A stretch of DNA of 64,000 nucleotides from Metasolibacillus sp. (GCF_025291715.1 NZ_JAMBIZ010000003.1:150724-214723), one strand, 5' to 3'; counted from the first letter of the stretch, positions 10,164 to 22,609 are shown. Translations and numbers: made by a program. Notes: a model not told the origin generated them from the sequence alone.

Positions 10164-11007
10164 AGAAACCGCTATAAATATCAGAGAAAGTTTAAGCGCT
10201 GATTGTTCACAATGCTTTGGGCTTTGTTGTACAGCGTTGAATATTGTGGCATCAAGCGATTTTGCCATCAATAAGCCGGCAGAGACGCCATGTCCAAACT
10301 TACAGCAAGACTTTCGCTGTAAAATACATAAAAACCTAAGGACACAGGGCTTTAAAGGCTGTACAGTATTTGATTGTTTAGGCGCTGGTCAAAAGGTTTC
10401 ACAGCACACCTTTAAAGGGCAAAGCTGGCGTGAGCATCCTGAGGTTTCTAAGAAAATGTTCAACGTTTTTCCTGTGATGGAGCAGCTTTATGAAATGATT
10501 GCCTTTGTCGCAGCAGCGTTAACGTATACGATTTCAGATACATTAAGACAAAGGCTAAGTGAGCAGCTAGAAAAGCTACAAGGCTTAACGGATTTAGAGG
10601 CAGAGCAATTATTAGCGATAGATATGATTAGCTGTCGACAGCCTGTCAATATGCTGTTGCTGGAAACAAGTGAGTACATCCGTAGTGAGTTGAGTGCAAA
10701 CGTTTTTAAAATAAAAAAAGGTAAGCAATATCGAGGTATTGATTGGGTTGGGAAAAATTTAAAGGGGAAAGATTTAAGAACAACTGATTTACGAGGTGCC
10801 TATTTAATTGCAGCAAATTTGCAAAATGCGGACTTAAGAGGTGTCGATTTGATTGGTGCTGATTTACGTGATGCCAATATTAGCGGGGCAAATCTCTCGA
10901 CAAGCCTGTTTTTAACACAAATGCAGATTAACTCAGCTAAAGGAGATAAACAGACGAAATTACCGACATATATTCAGTCTCCAACGCATTGGCTGTCTGG
11001 AACATAA
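10156..11007 (+). CDS. Pentapeptide-repeat protein with N-terminal cysteine cluster
   Basis: The N-terminus has CSQCFGLCC, then more cysteines (CPNL, CKIH, CTVFDC), similar to YkgJ-type CxxCxxxCC metal-binding proteins. The C-terminal part (about residues 185-260) has pentapeptide repeats of the A(D/N)Lxx type: KDLRTTDLRGAYL, ADLRGVDLIGADL and ANLS. It overlaps the peptidase E gene by 8 bases. The function is unknown; quinolone-protection pentapeptide proteins are built entirely of repeats, so that role is unlikely here. Confidence 0.82.
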   Translation: MHKETAINIRESLSADCSQCFGLCCTALNIVASSDFAINKPAETPCPNLQQDFRCKIHKNLRTQGFKGCTVFDCLGAGQKVSQHTFKGQSWREHPEVSKKMFNVFPVMEQLYEMIAFVAAALTYTISDTLRQRLSEQLEKLQGLTDLEAEQLLAIDMISCRQPVNMLLLETSEYIRSELSANVFKIKKGKQYRGIDWVGKNLKGKDLRTTDLRGAYLIAANLQNADLRGVDLIGADLRDANISGANLSTSLFLTQMQINSAKGDKQTKLPTYIQSPTHWLSGT

Positions 11008-11029
11008 TGTGATTCCAGACAGCTTTTTC
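10992..11029 (+). terminator. Intrinsic terminator between convergent genes
   Basis: GCTGTCTGGAA and TTCCAGACAGC form a perfect 11-bp stem followed by TTTTTC. The left arm overlaps the end of the pentapeptide gene. Confidence 0.88.
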
Positions 11030-12067
11030 TTATTCTCCAAAGAAATAAAGGAAAAGTGATAACAATGTGGCAAAGAAGAAAACGGTACCGATAACATAAA
11101 GATGACGCTTTTTCCCCATTACGACAATCGCTATATATTCACGAATCATCGCATTAGGCCAATAGTAAAATGCAGTTTTTGAGCCAATTCCTTGGCTGTT
11201 TAGACCTGCTCGTCGTGCATACAAGCCTGCTCGGAATAAATGGAAATTATTTGTTGTGAAAATACTGCTATGCTGAGGCTTTAACGAATCCATTAGGCGT
11301 TTAGAAAAGAGCATATTTTCATAGGTGTTCACTGATTCATTTTCCTGCAATGTATGCTCAATTGGAATTCCTTTTTCGAGCGCATAGCTTTGCATTGCCT
11401 CTGCCTCAGAAAGCCCCTCATTTGGACCTTGTCCACCAGAAAAAATAATGGTTGGTGGCGTTGTAGCCTTCGCTTGTTTATTATAAAATTCTATTGCTTT
11501 ATTAATGCGGCTCGCTAATAATGGCGGCACTTTATCATGAATTAATCCGCTGCCCAACACGATAATAAAATCTTGATTCAAGCGTGGACGATTGAACTGA
11601 TATAAAAAATAAGCTGCTAAGAAGTTCGATGCATGAATTAAAAAATAGAAAATAATAAAAGAAACTGCCATGAAAAATGGCTGAAATTCCAGAGACAAGC
11701 GCCCGCTTAAATTGAAAAGGCCAATAAAAAAGTAAGCAACAATCGCAATGCCTAACAACAATGTTAAGGAATTGGAAAAGCGTCGTCCTTCCTTACGAAA
11801 CAACGTGCGAGCATTTAGAAAAAGAGTTACAGTAAATGCTACAGTTGCAAAGGGAATTAATAACACTAGCGCACCGATAGGAATGGCAATCGCTAGCTGT
11901 AATAGATGATTATCAGATGAGAGCGATGCAACAAGGCAAAACATTAAAAATGACATAAGAAAAAAGTTAAATAAAAGTCCATTTATTAATTTCCTAGGGT
12001 CAATGAAATATGAAATCATAAAAACGATAAATAAAATAAGTGGAATAATTCCAAAATATAAATACAT
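11030..12067 (-). CDS. YdcF/SanA-like (DUF218) membrane protein
   Basis: The first 160 residues or so hold about five membrane helices. The DUF218 domain follows: DFIIVLGSGL, a conserved IIFSGGQGPNEG, SEAEAM, ESVNTYENMLFS and FTTNNFHLFRA. These proteins are implicated in envelope or vancomycin-related functions in other bacteria, but their activity is not well defined. A last membrane helix is at the C-terminus. The start is the ATG behind GGAGGTGTC; an upstream in-frame TTG/ATG extension lacks an SD. It is the only gene on the minus strand in the first 55 kb. Confidence 0.85.
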   Translation of the reverse strand: MYLYFGIIPLILFIVFMISYFIDPRKLINGLLFNFFLMSFLMFCLVASLSSDNHLLQLAIAIPIGALVLLIPFATVAFTVTLFLNARTLFRKEGRRFSNSLTLLLGIAIVAYFFIGLFNLSGRLSLEFQPFFMAVSFIIFYFLIHASNFLAAYFLYQFNRPRLNQDFIIVLGSGLIHDKVPPLLASRINKAIEFYNKQAKATTPPTIIFSGGQGPNEGLSEAEAMQSYALEKGIPIEHTLQENESVNTYENMLFSKRLMDSLKPQHSSIFTTNNFHLFRAGLYARRAGLNSQGIGSKTAFYYWPNAMIREYIAIVVMGKKRHLYVIGTVFFFATLLSLFLYFFGE

Positions 12068-12209
12068 CGTAGACACCTCCAATTTTATGATGAAGGCAAA
12101 AAAGCCATTCGTCAACATTCTATATATTTTCTAGCATAATGGATTATCATCTTACCATTTTTTCGTTATAATTGGGGGAACTGAATGAATTTAGCAGAAG
12201 GAGCATGAG

Positions 12210-14528
12210 ATGAAAAAAAGTTTAAAGCAGATTTTTACTATCTATACGAGCGATATAAAAAATATAGCAACTAATTGGGTAGCGCTTGTTTTAATTGGTG
12301 GCTTAGTATTTTTACCATCGCTTTATGCATGGTTTAATATTTATGCATCATGGGACCCATATGGACAAACGAATCAAATGCAAGTGGCAATTGTCAACGA
12401 GGATATAGGTGCTACTGTGCGTGGCGATGAAATCAATGTCGGAAATGAGCTCATCGTCCAGTTAGCAATGAACAAAAATTTTGATTGGAAATTTACCGAC
12501 CGCAAAGAGGCAATCGATAAATTAACGGTAGGCGATTATTTCGCGACGGTTATCATTCCCGCAGATTTTTCTGCAAAGCTGGCTTCTGTACTGGCAGATA
12601 CGCCAGAGAAGGCAAAAATCGAATATTATGTCAATGAAAAAATTAACTCGATTGCACCTAAAATTACAGATAAAGGAGCAAGCGGCATTGCCGAGCAAAT
12701 CTCAAGTGAATTTATTGCGACGGTCAATGGAACGATTTTTACTATTTTTAATGAATTAGGGGTTGAAATCGAAAAGGAAGTACCAAACTTCGAAAAGTTT
12801 GAGGAGTACGTCTTTTTAATTGAAGAGCATTTACCTGATATTGAGCACACATTAAATAAGGCAGCGCAGGATAGCGATCAAGCAGGTGAAATGATTACAG
12901 AAGGCTTAGCCATGATGCCAAAGGTGCAGGAAACGACGAATGAAGGCTTAGCGACTGTGCAAAGCGCCATGCTATTATTGAATGAAGCAGAAGTAACATT
13001 AAATGCGCTATCCCCGATTGTAGAAAGGGATTTGCAGCGGGTTCAAAAGGTATCGAGAGATGTAGAGAGCTTTTTGGCACAATTAGGGAATGTTAATATT
13101 GATACGACAAAGCTAGATCAAGCATTAACGGATTTACAAAGTCGACTAACAGTTGCTGACAAAGGTGTTGATGAGCTAATCACACATGCAGAGGCCATTG
13201 GACAAATTACACAAGATGCGGAAAATGTCCGCTTAACCTTAAAGCAAAAAGTGCAGCAAGCAATTGATGAGCTTCTTGCAATGAACCCACAAATTGATGA
13301 AGAAAAAATAGCAAATACGAAAATGGTGCAGAGGCTACAGGAAGTATTAGCACATGTGGAAAGCTTGCCAACTGCAAAAGAGCGTGAGCAGCTTGTAGTC
13401 GATCAACTGTACAATTTAAAGTCGAGCATGGCAGATTTTTCGCGTCAAATTGATGCATTGGGCAAAATGGATGTCAATGATGCGACGCTAAAGCAAGGCT
13501 TGAAAAATTTACAGCAAGTCGCAGCGAACATCGATTTACAAATTGATGGCTTTTTATCACAATATAAAAGTACGTTAGAGCCAAAAATTAAGTCAATGCT
13601 AGGTGATGCTAAAAAAAGCTTAACAGGTGCATCCGATATTTTAACGAAAGTACAAAGCCTAGTTCCAGAAGTGACACAAATTTTAAAAAATGCAGACGAA
13701 TCGTTAGCAAAGGCAAACGACACGCTTGCACAAATTCAAGCGAACTATCCTGCGTTGAGTGAGAAGATAAAAGATTTGGCGAATAAATTACGCACACTAG
13801 ATAATGAAGCAAATATCCATGAAATTATTACATTGCTGAAAAACAATGCATCGGCAGAGCGTGACTTCTTTGCAAATCCTGTTGAAGTAGAAAACCATAA
13901 GCTATTCCCAATTGATAAATATGGTACAGGGATGATTCCGTTTTATACGGTTTTATCAATTTGGGTAGGCTGCTTATTACTTATTTCCTTACTGTCTGTC
14001 AACGTACATCGTGTGGGGGAGTTTTCCATTCGTGAAGTGTACTTTGGGCGCTTGCTAACATTCGGGTCATTTGCGTTACTGCAAACGACAATTATTACAA
14101 TGGGTGATATTTTCTTATTTGATGGCACATTAGCCTCACCTGTTTTATTCGTTTTATTTGGGCTATTTATTGCGAGCGTCTTTATTACAGTTGTTTATAC
14201 ACTCGTATCCGTCTTTGGAGATGTCGGTAAGGCAATGGCTATCGTCATGCTTGTATTGCAAATTGCAGGTTCAGGTGGTACGTATCCTGTCCAGCTATTG
14301 CCGAAGTTTTTCCAAATGATTAATCCGTTTTTACCGTTCACGTATGCGATTGAATTAATGCGTGAAGCAGTTGGAGGAATTGTTTGGTCAACAGTTGCGC
14401 TCGATATGCTTGTTTTATTCATTGTAGGGGTGTTATTCTTGCTGTTTGGTACATTCTTTAAAAAGATTTTAAGCGAGAAAACGGAGGCCTTACTAAAAAA
14501 ATCGAGAGAGACGGATATTATCCATTGA
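12210..14528 (+). CDS. YhgE/Pip-type membrane protein
   Basis: One membrane helix near residue 25-45 (VALVLIGGLVFLPSLYAWFN) with the family signature ASWDPYG. A long extracytoplasmic part is rich in heptad-like coiled coil (about 190-540). Five or six C-terminal helices (about 570-755) resemble the ABC-2 permease fold. This is the architecture of YhgE, Pip and EsaA, large envelope proteins linked to phage adsorption or type VII secretion. No WXG100 or EssC genes are nearby, so a type VII role is not supported here. The length of 772 residues is typical. The SD is AAGGAG. Confidence 0.88.
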   Translation: MKKSLKQIFTIYTSDIKNIATNWVALVLIGGLVFLPSLYAWFNIYASWDPYGQTNQMQVAIVNEDIGATVRGDEINVGNELIVQLAMNKNFDWKFTDRKEAIDKLTVGDYFATVIIPADFSAKLASVLADTPEKAKIEYYVNEKINSIAPKITDKGASGIAEQISSEFIATVNGTIFTIFNELGVEIEKEVPNFEKFEEYVFLIEEHLPDIEHTLNKAAQDSDQAGEMITEGLAMMPKVQETTNEGLATVQSAMLLLNEAEVTLNALSPIVERDLQRVQKVSRDVESFLAQLGNVNIDTTKLDQALTDLQSRLTVADKGVDELITHAEAIGQITQDAENVRLTLKQKVQQAIDELLAMNPQIDEEKIANTKMVQRLQEVLAHVESLPTAKEREQLVVDQLYNLKSSMADFSRQIDALGKMDVNDATLKQGLKNLQQVAANIDLQIDGFLSQYKSTLEPKIKSMLGDAKKSLTGASDILTKVQSLVPEVTQILKNADESLAKANDTLAQIQANYPALSEKIKDLANKLRTLDNEANIHEIITLLKNNASAERDFFANPVEVENHKLFPIDKYGTGMIPFYTVLSIWVGCLLLISLLSVNVHRVGEFSIREVYFGRLLTFGSFALLQTTIITMGDIFLFDGTLASPVLFVLFGLFIASVFITVVYTLVSVFGDVGKAMAIVMLVLQIAGSGGTYPVQLLPKFFQMINPFLPFTYAIELMREAVGGIVWSTVALDMLVLFIVGVLFLLFGTFFKKILSEKTEALLKKSRETDIIH

Positions 14529-14552
14529 TTGTTTTTAGTTGACGCCATGTTT

Positions 14553-14594
14553 CCACTATGTTTCTCTGTAAATGGAGAAGCATAGTGGATTTTT
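14553..14594 (+). terminator. Intrinsic terminator after the YhgE-like gene
   Basis: CCACTATGtTTCTC and GGAGAAgCATAGTGG pair, then ATTTTT. Confidence 0.85.
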
Positions 14595-14646
14595 AACTGT
14601 AATAACAAAGCACAAAGAAATAGATTATAAAAGGGAAGTGATTTTA

Positions 14647-15786
14647 TTGGCAAGAGGTGTTTACATTCATATTCCCTTCTGCCATCAAATTTGCCACTAC
14701 TGTGATTTTAATAAAGTATTTTTTAAAAATCAGCCAGTAGACGCATATATTGAGGCGCTTGGACAAGAAATAGCAACAACTGTAACACAATATCCGAACG
14801 AATTTACACAAGTAGAAACGATTTTTTTAGGTGGTGGAACACCGACAGCGCTATCTGCCGCACAAATTCAGCGCTTACTTGAAATAATTCGAAACTTTAT
14901 CCCGATGCAAAACGTAAAAGAATTTACATCGGAAGCAAATCCTGATGAGCTAACAGTGGAAAAATTGCAGGCTTTATTTAATGGTGGAGTTAATCGTCTA
15001 AGCATGGGCGTGCAGTCATTCGATGCGGGCTTGCTCGAAAAAATTGGGCGCACACATAGCAATGGGCATGTTTATAAGGCAATTGACAATGCGAAGCAAG
15101 TGGGCTTTACGAATATTAGTATTGATTTAATGTACGGCTTACCTGGACAAACGATGGCGCAGTGGCAGCACACATTGCAAACGGCTTTAGCGTTAAAGCT
15201 ACCGCATTACTCTGCCTATTCATTAATTGTGGAGCCGAAGACGGTATTTTATATTCAATATGCGAAAGGCAAGCTGCATTTGCCGACACAAGATTTAGAA
15301 GCTGATATGTATGATGTATTGCTACAGGAAATGGAAGCAGCAGGCCTGGCACAATATGAAATTAGTAATTTTGCTGAGGAAGGACATGTGTCGATTCACA
15401 ATAAAATTTATTGGGATAATGACGAGTATGCAGGCTTCGGTGCTGGTGCGCATGGCTACTTGGCAGGCATACGTTATTCTAATCATGGGCCTATCAAAAA
15501 ATATATTGAAATCGCTCAATCAGGTGTGCGTCCAATTGTGCATGAGAATCAAGTAACACACGAAGAAAAAATGGAAGAACAAATGTTTTTAGGGCTGCGC
15601 AAAGTAGAAGGTGTATCATTTGAAGCCTATGAAAAGAAACTGAAGGAGCCGATGCATAAGCGCTATGGTGACATTATTGAACAGCTTGTCAAAGATGGTC
15701 TTTTACAACAGGACGAGCATGGCATTCGTTTAACAAGGCAAGGGCGCTTTGTAGGCAATGAAGTGTTTCAACAGTTTTTAACCTGA
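14647..15786 (+). CDS. hemW: HemW, radical SAM heme chaperone (coproporphyrinogen III oxidase-like)
   Basis: VYIHIPFCHQICHYCDF carries the CxxxCxxC Fe-S cluster motif of radical SAM proteins. GGGTPTAL and GVQSF follow, and a HemW C-terminal domain is at about 300-379. HemW proteins bind heme and are probably not true HemN enzymes, so I use hemW. The TTG at 14647 behind GGGAAGTG gives the conserved start ARGVYIHIPFC. It lies upstream of hrcA as in Bacillus. Confidence 0.93.
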   Translation: MARGVYIHIPFCHQICHYCDFNKVFFKNQPVDAYIEALGQEIATTVTQYPNEFTQVETIFLGGGTPTALSAAQIQRLLEIIRNFIPMQNVKEFTSEANPDELTVEKLQALFNGGVNRLSMGVQSFDAGLLEKIGRTHSNGHVYKAIDNAKQVGFTNISIDLMYGLPGQTMAQWQHTLQTALALKLPHYSAYSLIVEPKTVFYIQYAKGKLHLPTQDLEADMYDVLLQEMEAAGLAQYEISNFAEEGHVSIHNKIYWDNDEYAGFGAGAHGYLAGIRYSNHGPIKKYIEIAQSGVRPIVHENQVTHEEKMEEQMFLGLRKVEGVSFEAYEKKLKEPMHKRYGDIIEQLVKDGLLQQDEHGIRLTRQGRFVGNEVFQQFLT

Positions 15787-15914
15787 TTCTTTTGTGTCAA
15801 TAGTGAAGCATCATAATATAGATGCCCAAATGCTCGTTAGCAGCACACAATACTTTGAAATGTAGAATATTTACTTACTTTCTTAATAGTCGATAAAAAC
15901 ATCGGGCGATTTCG

Positions 15915-15943
15915 TTGACATCAATAGAGAGATTTGTTAATTT
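15915..15943 (+). promoter_or_regulatory. SigA promoter of the hrcA heat-shock operon
   Basis: TTGACA, 17 bp, TAATTT with an extended TG motif (TGTTAATTT). It lies directly upstream of the CIRCE operator. Confidence 0.78.
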
Positions 15944-15953
15944 ATTATTAGTA

Positions 15954-15980
15954 TTAGCACTCCATTAAAACGAGTGCTAA
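15954..15980 (+). promoter_or_regulatory. CIRCE operator (HrcA binding site)
   Basis: TTAGCACTC, 9 bp, GAGTGCTAA: a perfect match to the CIRCE inverted repeat. It sits between promoter and hrcA, so HrcA should repress its own operon until heat shock occupies the chaperones. Confidence 0.97.
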
Positions 15981-15994
15981 CAGAGGTGATGAAA

Positions 15995-17014
15995 ATGCTA
16001 ACAAATCGTCAATTGCAAATTTTGCAGGTCATTGTTGATGACTTTGTAACATCTGCTCAGCCTGTTGGCTCACGTCAAATATCGAAGAGAGAGGGTATTA
16101 CGTACAGCCCAGCGACGATTCGCAACGAAATGGCGGATCTTGAGGAGCTTGGTTTTTTAGAAAAAACCCATACATCTTCAGGGCGTGTTCCGTCGGAAAA
16201 AGGCTATCGTTTTTATGTCGATCATTTATTACAGCCTCATATGATTCATGCTGAAGAAATAAGCCAAATCCAATCTGTGTTCCATCATCGCATTGGGGAG
16301 ATGGAGGAGCTTATTCGAGAATCAGCTAATATATTGTCGGAATTAACGACATATACGGCGATTCTACTTGGACCAGACGTGCAGCAGCATAAAGTGAAGA
16401 AATTTCAAATTGTGCCACTCGCAGATGATAAGGCTGTTGCCATTATCGTAACGGATAACGGTCATGTAGAAAATCGCATCCTCACATTGCCGCAAGGGTT
16501 TAGCCCTTCGGATATTGAAAAAATGGTTAATATTTTGAATGACCGATTAACTGGTGTGTCGCTGCATGAGCTACACATCAAGCTTGAGGCTGAGGTGCTA
16601 AGTATTTTAAAGCAACATATTGCAACAGCAGAAACAATCGTTCAATCATTAGTAGATGTTTCGAAAAATCAAAAAGAAGGAAAAATCTACTATGGTGGTA
16701 AAACGAATATGTTAAACCAGCCAGAGTTTCACGATTTAAATAAAATTCGTATGCTAATGGAGTTAATGGATAAAGAAAGTCAATTGCAATCTTTATTCCA
16801 GCCAAATCAAGCGGGAATTCAAATTCGCATCGGCTCTGAAAACAATCTTCTAGCAATGGAAAACTGTAGCGTTATTACAACGGCCTTTTCAACTGGGGAT
16901 GAGCAGCATGGTGCGATTGCTATCATTGGACCAACACGCATGGACTATCGACGCGTCGTGACATTATTAGACATGATGCAAAATGGTTTGACACGTGCTT
17001 TCAAAAAACATTAG
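15995..17014 (+). CDS. hrcA: HrcA, heat-inducible transcription repressor
   Basis: The N-terminal winged helix has LTNRQLQILQVIVDDF and PVGSRQIS, with the family motif SPATIRNEMADLEELG. The C-terminal part is the GAF-like HrcA domain. The 339-residue length is normal. The start ATG follows AGAGGTG; an in-frame ATG six bases earlier is too close to that SD. It is the first gene of hrcA-grpE-dnaK-dnaJ. Confidence 0.96.
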   Translation: MLTNRQLQILQVIVDDFVTSAQPVGSRQISKREGITYSPATIRNEMADLEELGFLEKTHTSSGRVPSEKGYRFYVDHLLQPHMIHAEEISQIQSVFHHRIGEMEELIRESANILSELTTYTAILLGPDVQQHKVKKFQIVPLADDKAVAIIVTDNGHVENRILTLPQGFSPSDIEKMVNILNDRLTGVSLHELHIKLEAEVLSILKQHIATAETIVQSLVDVSKNQKEGKIYYGGKTNMLNQPEFHDLNKIRMLMELMDKESQLQSLFQPNQAGIQIRIGSENNLLAMENCSVITTAFSTGDEQHGAIAIIGPTRMDYRRVVTLLDMMQNGLTRAFKKH

Positions 17015-17037
17015 CAACGCTTTAAGGAGGATACAGA

Positions 17038-17589
17038 GTGTCAGAAAAAGTGGAAAATCAAGAGCTAGAGCAACAAACTAATGAACAAGCGGAAGAAATA
17101 ACAGAGGAAGTAGTCGAAGAAGTTGCACTAGATGAAAACGAGCAAAAAATCGCTGAGCTTGAAGCGAAATTAGCGGAGCAAGAGGATCGCTATTTACGAC
17201 TGCGCGCTGACTACGATAATATGGTGCGTCGCAATAAATTGGATAGAGAGGCAGCTGAAAAATTCCGTGCCCAAAGCTTATTAACGGATTTAATTCCTGT
17301 TCTAGATAATTTAGATCGCGCCTTACAAGTAGAAGTGACATCAGAAGAAGCTACTTCATTATATACTGGTGTAGAAATGGTATATCGTCAATTCATCGAT
17401 GCAACAGCAAAAGAAGGCTTAGAGGTTATTGCATCTGAAGGTGAGCCATTCGATCCGAATTTCCATCAAGCGGTAATGCAAGAGCAAGATAGCGACAAAG
17501 AGTCTGGCATTGTTTTACGCGAACTGCAAAAGGGTTATAAGTTAAAGGATCGTGTATTGCGACCAGCAATGGTTTCTGTTAATGAATAA
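17038..17589 (+). CDS. grpE: GrpE, nucleotide exchange factor of DnaK
   Basis: An acidic, Gln/Glu-rich N-terminus precedes a coiled coil (about 40-90; [16 protein letters not shown]) and a beta domain with [10 protein letters not shown] and [17 protein letters not shown], the GrpE signature. It starts with GTG behind AAGGAGG. It has 183 residues and lies between hrcA and dnaK. Confidence 0.96.
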   Translation: MSEKVENQELEQQTNEQAEEITEEVVEEVALDENEQKIAELEAKLAEQEDRYLRLRADYDNMVRRNKLDREAAEKFRAQSLLTDLIPVLDNLDRALQVEVTSEEATSLYTGVEMVYRQFIDATAKEGLEVIASEGEPFDPNFHQAVMQEQDSDKESGIVLRELQKGYKLKDRVLRPAMVSVNE

Positions 17590-17646
17590 ATTCGTGTGCA
17601 AGTGCAGCTAATGCACCTAAAAATAAATTAATTATACTGTGTCTAA

Positions 17647-19500
<1,854 letters not shown>

Positions 19501-19507
19501 TATTATC

Positions 19508-19543
19508 TTGCTTTAGCGGGTGTTCTAACACTCGCTGAAGCAA
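19508..19543 (+). other. Stem-loop after dnaK without a T run
   Basis: TTGCTTtAGCG and CGCTgAAGCAA pair, with GTG/CAC extending the stem. No uridine tract follows, so it is more likely an RNA stability or processing element than a terminator. Confidence 0.45.
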
Positions 19544-19594
19544 AATAGAGCCTTATATAATTGCTCAAAAATTCAATTGAGGCGTAATCGATAA

Positions 19595-19626
19595 AAAGCC
19601 AAAGACCGCTTGCGGCTTTGGCTTTT
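19595..19626 (+). terminator. Terminator between dnaK and dnaJ
   Basis: AAAGCCAAAG and CTTTGGCTTT flank CCGC/GCGG in a near-perfect stem, followed by a short T run. It may attenuate rather than stop transcription into dnaJ. Confidence 0.75.
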
Positions 19627-19720
19627 CACTGTTTAAATGAGTTTTTGGATAAATATAGAGCAGTTTTTGTCGTTGCATGGTAAAATAAACTTTATGCAAA
19701 AAAGATCGGAGTGTAATGAA

Positions 19721-20839
19721 ATGAATAAGCGCGATTATTATGAAGTGCTAGGCCTTACGAAAGGTGCCAGTAAAGATGAGATAAAAAAAGCTTATCGCAA
19801 GCTATCTAAGCAATATCATCCGGATATTAATAAAGAGCCGGGAGCGGATGAAAAATTTAAAGAAATCGCAGAAGCCTATGAAGTGTTATCAGATGATCAA
19901 AAGAAAGCTCGTTATGATCAATTCGGCCATGAAGATCCAAATGCTGGCTTTGGTGGTGGTGGCTTCGGAGGCGGCGGCTTTGGCGGCTTTGAAGATATTT
20001 TTAGCTCATTTTTCGGTGGTGGCCGACGTCAAGACCCAAATGCACCGCGCAAAGGTGATGACCTACAGTATCGCATGAATCTTAGCTTTGAGGAAGCTAT
20101 TTTCGGTAAGGAAGCAGAAATTGAAATTCCGCGCGACGAGCCTTGTGATACATGTCATGGCTCAGGTGCAAAGCCTGGCACAACGCCACAAACATGTTCA
20201 CAGTGTAACGGTGCAGGACAAATCAATCAAACTGTCGATACACCATTAGGTCGTATTGTCAATAAGCGTAGCTGTCCAAGCTGCCGTGGTACAGGTAAAA
20301 TTATCGTTGAGAAATGTTCAACTTGTCGTGGGGCAGGAACGGTGCAAAAGCGCAAAAAAATTAAAATTACTGTACCAGCAGGTGTTGATGATGGTCAACA
20401 ACTGCGTGTAGCAGGTCAAGGGGAGCCGGGCGTTAACGGTGGACCAGCTGGTGATTTATATATCGTCTTCGCTGTCCGCAACCATGAGTACTTTGAACGC
20501 GATGGCGACGATATTTACTATGAATTAAAGCTGACATTCCCACAAGCTGCTTTAGGTGATGAAATTGAAGTACCAACAGTGAATGGTAAAGTAAAATTAA
20601 AAATTCCAGCAGGTACGCAATCAGGCAAGCAGTTCCGTTTAAAAGATAAAGGGATTAAAAATGTACATGGCTATGGAGTAGGACATCAATATGTTGTCGT
20701 AAATGTTGTTACACCAACAAAGCTAACAGAAAAACAAAAGCAATTGCTGCGTGATTTTGCAGAAATTAGTGGCGATATTCCAGAAGAGCATGGCAGTTCA
20801 TTATGGGGTCAGCTAAAGAAAAAATTAAAAGGTGAATAA
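19721..20839 (+). CDS. dnaJ: DnaJ (Hsp40) co-chaperone
   Basis: The J domain has [13 protein letters not shown] and HPD (YHPDINK). A G/F-rich region ([19 protein letters not shown]) and four CxxCxGxG zinc repeats ([32 protein letters not shown]) follow. I set the start at the ATG giving [10 protein letters not shown]; the longer in-frame N-terminus upstream is not conserved in the family. It has 372 residues. Confidence 0.97.
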   Translation: MNKRDYYEVLGLTKGASKDEIKKAYRKLSKQYHPDINKEPGADEKFKEIAEAYEVLSDDQKKARYDQFGHEDPNAGFGGGGFGGGGFGGFEDIFSSFFGGGRRQDPNAPRKGDDLQYRMNLSFEEAIFGKEAEIEIPRDEPCDTCHGSGAKPGTTPQTCSQCNGAGQINQTVDTPLGRIVNKRSCPSCRGTGKIIVEKCSTCRGAGTVQKRKKIKITVPAGVDDGQQLRVAGQGEPGVNGGPAGDLYIVFAVRNHEYFERDGDDIYYELKLTFPQAALGDEIEVPTVNGKVKLKIPAGTQSGKQFRLKDKGIKNVHGYGVGHQYVVVNVVTPTKLTEKQKQLLRDFAEISGDIPEEHGSSLWGQLKKKLKGE

Positions 20840-20860
20840 TGATAAGAGGAGTGGTTGCAA

Positions 20861-21799
20861 GTGAAATGGACAGAGCTGTCAATTTTAACAACGCATGAAG
20901 CAGTAGACGCAGTATCAAATATTTTGCATGAGGCTGGTGCAAGCGGTGTTGTTATAGAAGATTCAATCGAACTAACGAAGGAAAGAATAGATCAATTTGG
21001 TGAAATTTACGCACTAAATCCAGAGGACTTCCCGAAGAATGGTGTAGTAGTGAAGGCATATTTATCTGCTACAAGCTTTTTAGCTGAAACGATTGAAGAA
21101 ATTCGACTTGCAATCGCAAATCTTGTGAACTTTGATATTAATATTGGCGAAAATGTATTAACGACAAACGAAGTCCATGAGGAAGATTGGGCGACAGCTT
21201 GGAAGCAATACTATCATCCTGTGAAAATTTCAGAGCGCTTTACAATTGTTCCAACATGGGAAGACTACACGCCTGTTTCTACAGATGAGCTGATTATCGA
21301 GCTAGACCCAGGTATGGCTTTCGGTACAGGGACACACCCAACAACGGTGATGTGCTTACAAGCGCTTGAAAAGGTTGTAAAAGAGGGGCATAGTGTTGTT
21401 GATGTTGGCACAGGCTCAGGTGTCTTATCCATTGGCGCAGCAATGCTCGGCGCAAAATCGGTGCATGCGCTTGATTTAGATGAAGTCGCAGTAAAGTCAG
21501 CACAGGAAAATATTCAGCTCAATAAAGTGGAGCATGTTGCAGAAGTATTCCATGGCAATTTACTTGATACAGTAAAGGAGCCAGCGGACGTCGTTGTTGC
21601 CAATATTTTAGCTGAAATTATTATGAGCTTTACAGATGACGCTTTTTCCATTGTGAAGCCTGGGGGCGTTTATGTAACATCAGGTATTATCGGTGCGAAA
21701 AAAGATGAAGTAAAAGCAGCACTTGAAGCATCGGGCTTCCAAATTGAGGAAGTGTTAATGATGGAAGATTGGGTAGCAATTATTTCACGTAGACCTTAA
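20861..21799 (+). CDS. prmA: Ribosomal protein L11 methyltransferase (PrmA)
   Basis: The N-terminus [17 protein letters not shown] is that of Firmicute PrmA. The SAM-binding motif is [16 protein letters not shown], and [10 protein letters not shown] carries the catalytic-loop NILA motif. The GTG at 20861 matches the usual N-terminus; a TTG two codons upstream is an alternative. It follows dnaJ by 21 bases. Confidence 0.94.
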   Translation: MKWTELSILTTHEAVDAVSNILHEAGASGVVIEDSIELTKERIDQFGEIYALNPEDFPKNGVVVKAYLSATSFLAETIEEIRLAIANLVNFDINIGENVLTTNEVHEEDWATAWKQYYHPVKISERFTIVPTWEDYTPVSTDELIIELDPGMAFGTGTHPTTVMCLQALEKVVKEGHSVVDVGTGSGVLSIGAAMLGAKSVHALDLDEVAVKSAQENIQLNKVEHVAEVFHGNLLDTVKEPADVVVANILAEIIMSFTDDAFSIVKPGGVYVTSGIIGAKKDEVKAALEASGFQIEEVLMMEDWVAIISRRP

Positions 21800-21808
21800 A
21801 AATTTGAG

Positions 21809-21844
21809 AACCAGCAGCTTACCAATGAAGCTGTTGGTTTTCTC
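21809..21844 (+). terminator. Intrinsic terminator between prmA and rsmE
   Basis: AACCAGCAGCTT pairs with AAGCTGTTGGTT, followed by TTCTC. Confidence 0.75.
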
Positions 21845-21865
21845 TTCATCAGAAGGAGAGAGCGT

Positions 21866-22609
21866 ATGCAACGATATTTTGTAAATGAACAATTCGATGA
21901 ACAACAGCAGCTCGAAATGGTTGGAGAAAACGCAAAACATATAAGTAAAGTGATGCGCATGCAAAGCGGTGATGAAATCGTTGTTGTCACAAATGGACAA
22001 GCCTATATTAGCGAAATTGTAGAAATTGACATAGCCGTCATTGTTCGTAACACAGGTCGCACAGTGCCGTCGCCAGAAATGCCGATTAAGGTTGATATTG
22101 CCTGTGGCTTACCAAAGGGAGATAAGCTAGAGTTAATTGCACAAAAAGCGACAGAATTAGGGATGCACGCATTAATTCCATTTGCAGCAGAGCGCTCCAT
22201 CGTGAAATGGGATGACAAAAAAGGTGAGAAAAAAACGGAGCGTCTGCAAAAAATTGCACAGGAGGCAGCAGAGCAATCACATCGTACATATGTCCCTGAA
22301 ATTCAGCAGCCTATTTCATTTAAGCAATTGTTAGCGCTTGTGCCACAATACGACGCTGTTTTTATTGCCGATGAAGAAGATGCAAAGCAAATCAAACGCA
22401 CAAAGTTTGCGGACAAGCTAAAAAAAGTGTATGATAGTAAATCGGAATCAATCTTATGTATTTTTGGTCCAGAAGGTGGCATCTCTCGTCAAGAAGCAGC
22501 AAGCTTATTACAGGCAGGTGCTGAAACGATGTCGCTTGGTCCTAGAATTTTACGCGCAGAAACCGCACCATTATATGCGCTTTCTGCCATTTCATATGAA
22601 TTTGAATGA
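21866..22609 (+). CDS. rsmE: 16S rRNA m3U1498 methyltransferase (RsmE)
   Basis: The N-terminal PUA-like part has QRYFVN and HISKVMRMQSGDEI. The SPOUT fold carries KGDKLELIAQKATELG, ERSIVKWD, the knot motif FGPEGGIS and LGPRILRAETAPLYAL. It has 247 residues. Its stop overlaps an ATG at the start of the mtaB frame (ATGA). Confidence 0.95.
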   Translation: MQRYFVNEQFDEQQQLEMVGENAKHISKVMRMQSGDEIVVVTNGQAYISEIVEIDIAVIVRNTGRTVPSPEMPIKVDIACGLPKGDKLELIAQKATELGMHALIPFAAERSIVKWDDKKGEKKTERLQKIAQEAAEQSHRTYVPEIQQPISFKQLLALVPQYDAVFIADEEDAKQIKRTKFADKLKKVYDSKSESILCIFGPEGGISRQEAASLLQAGAETMSLGPRILRAETAPLYALSAISYEFE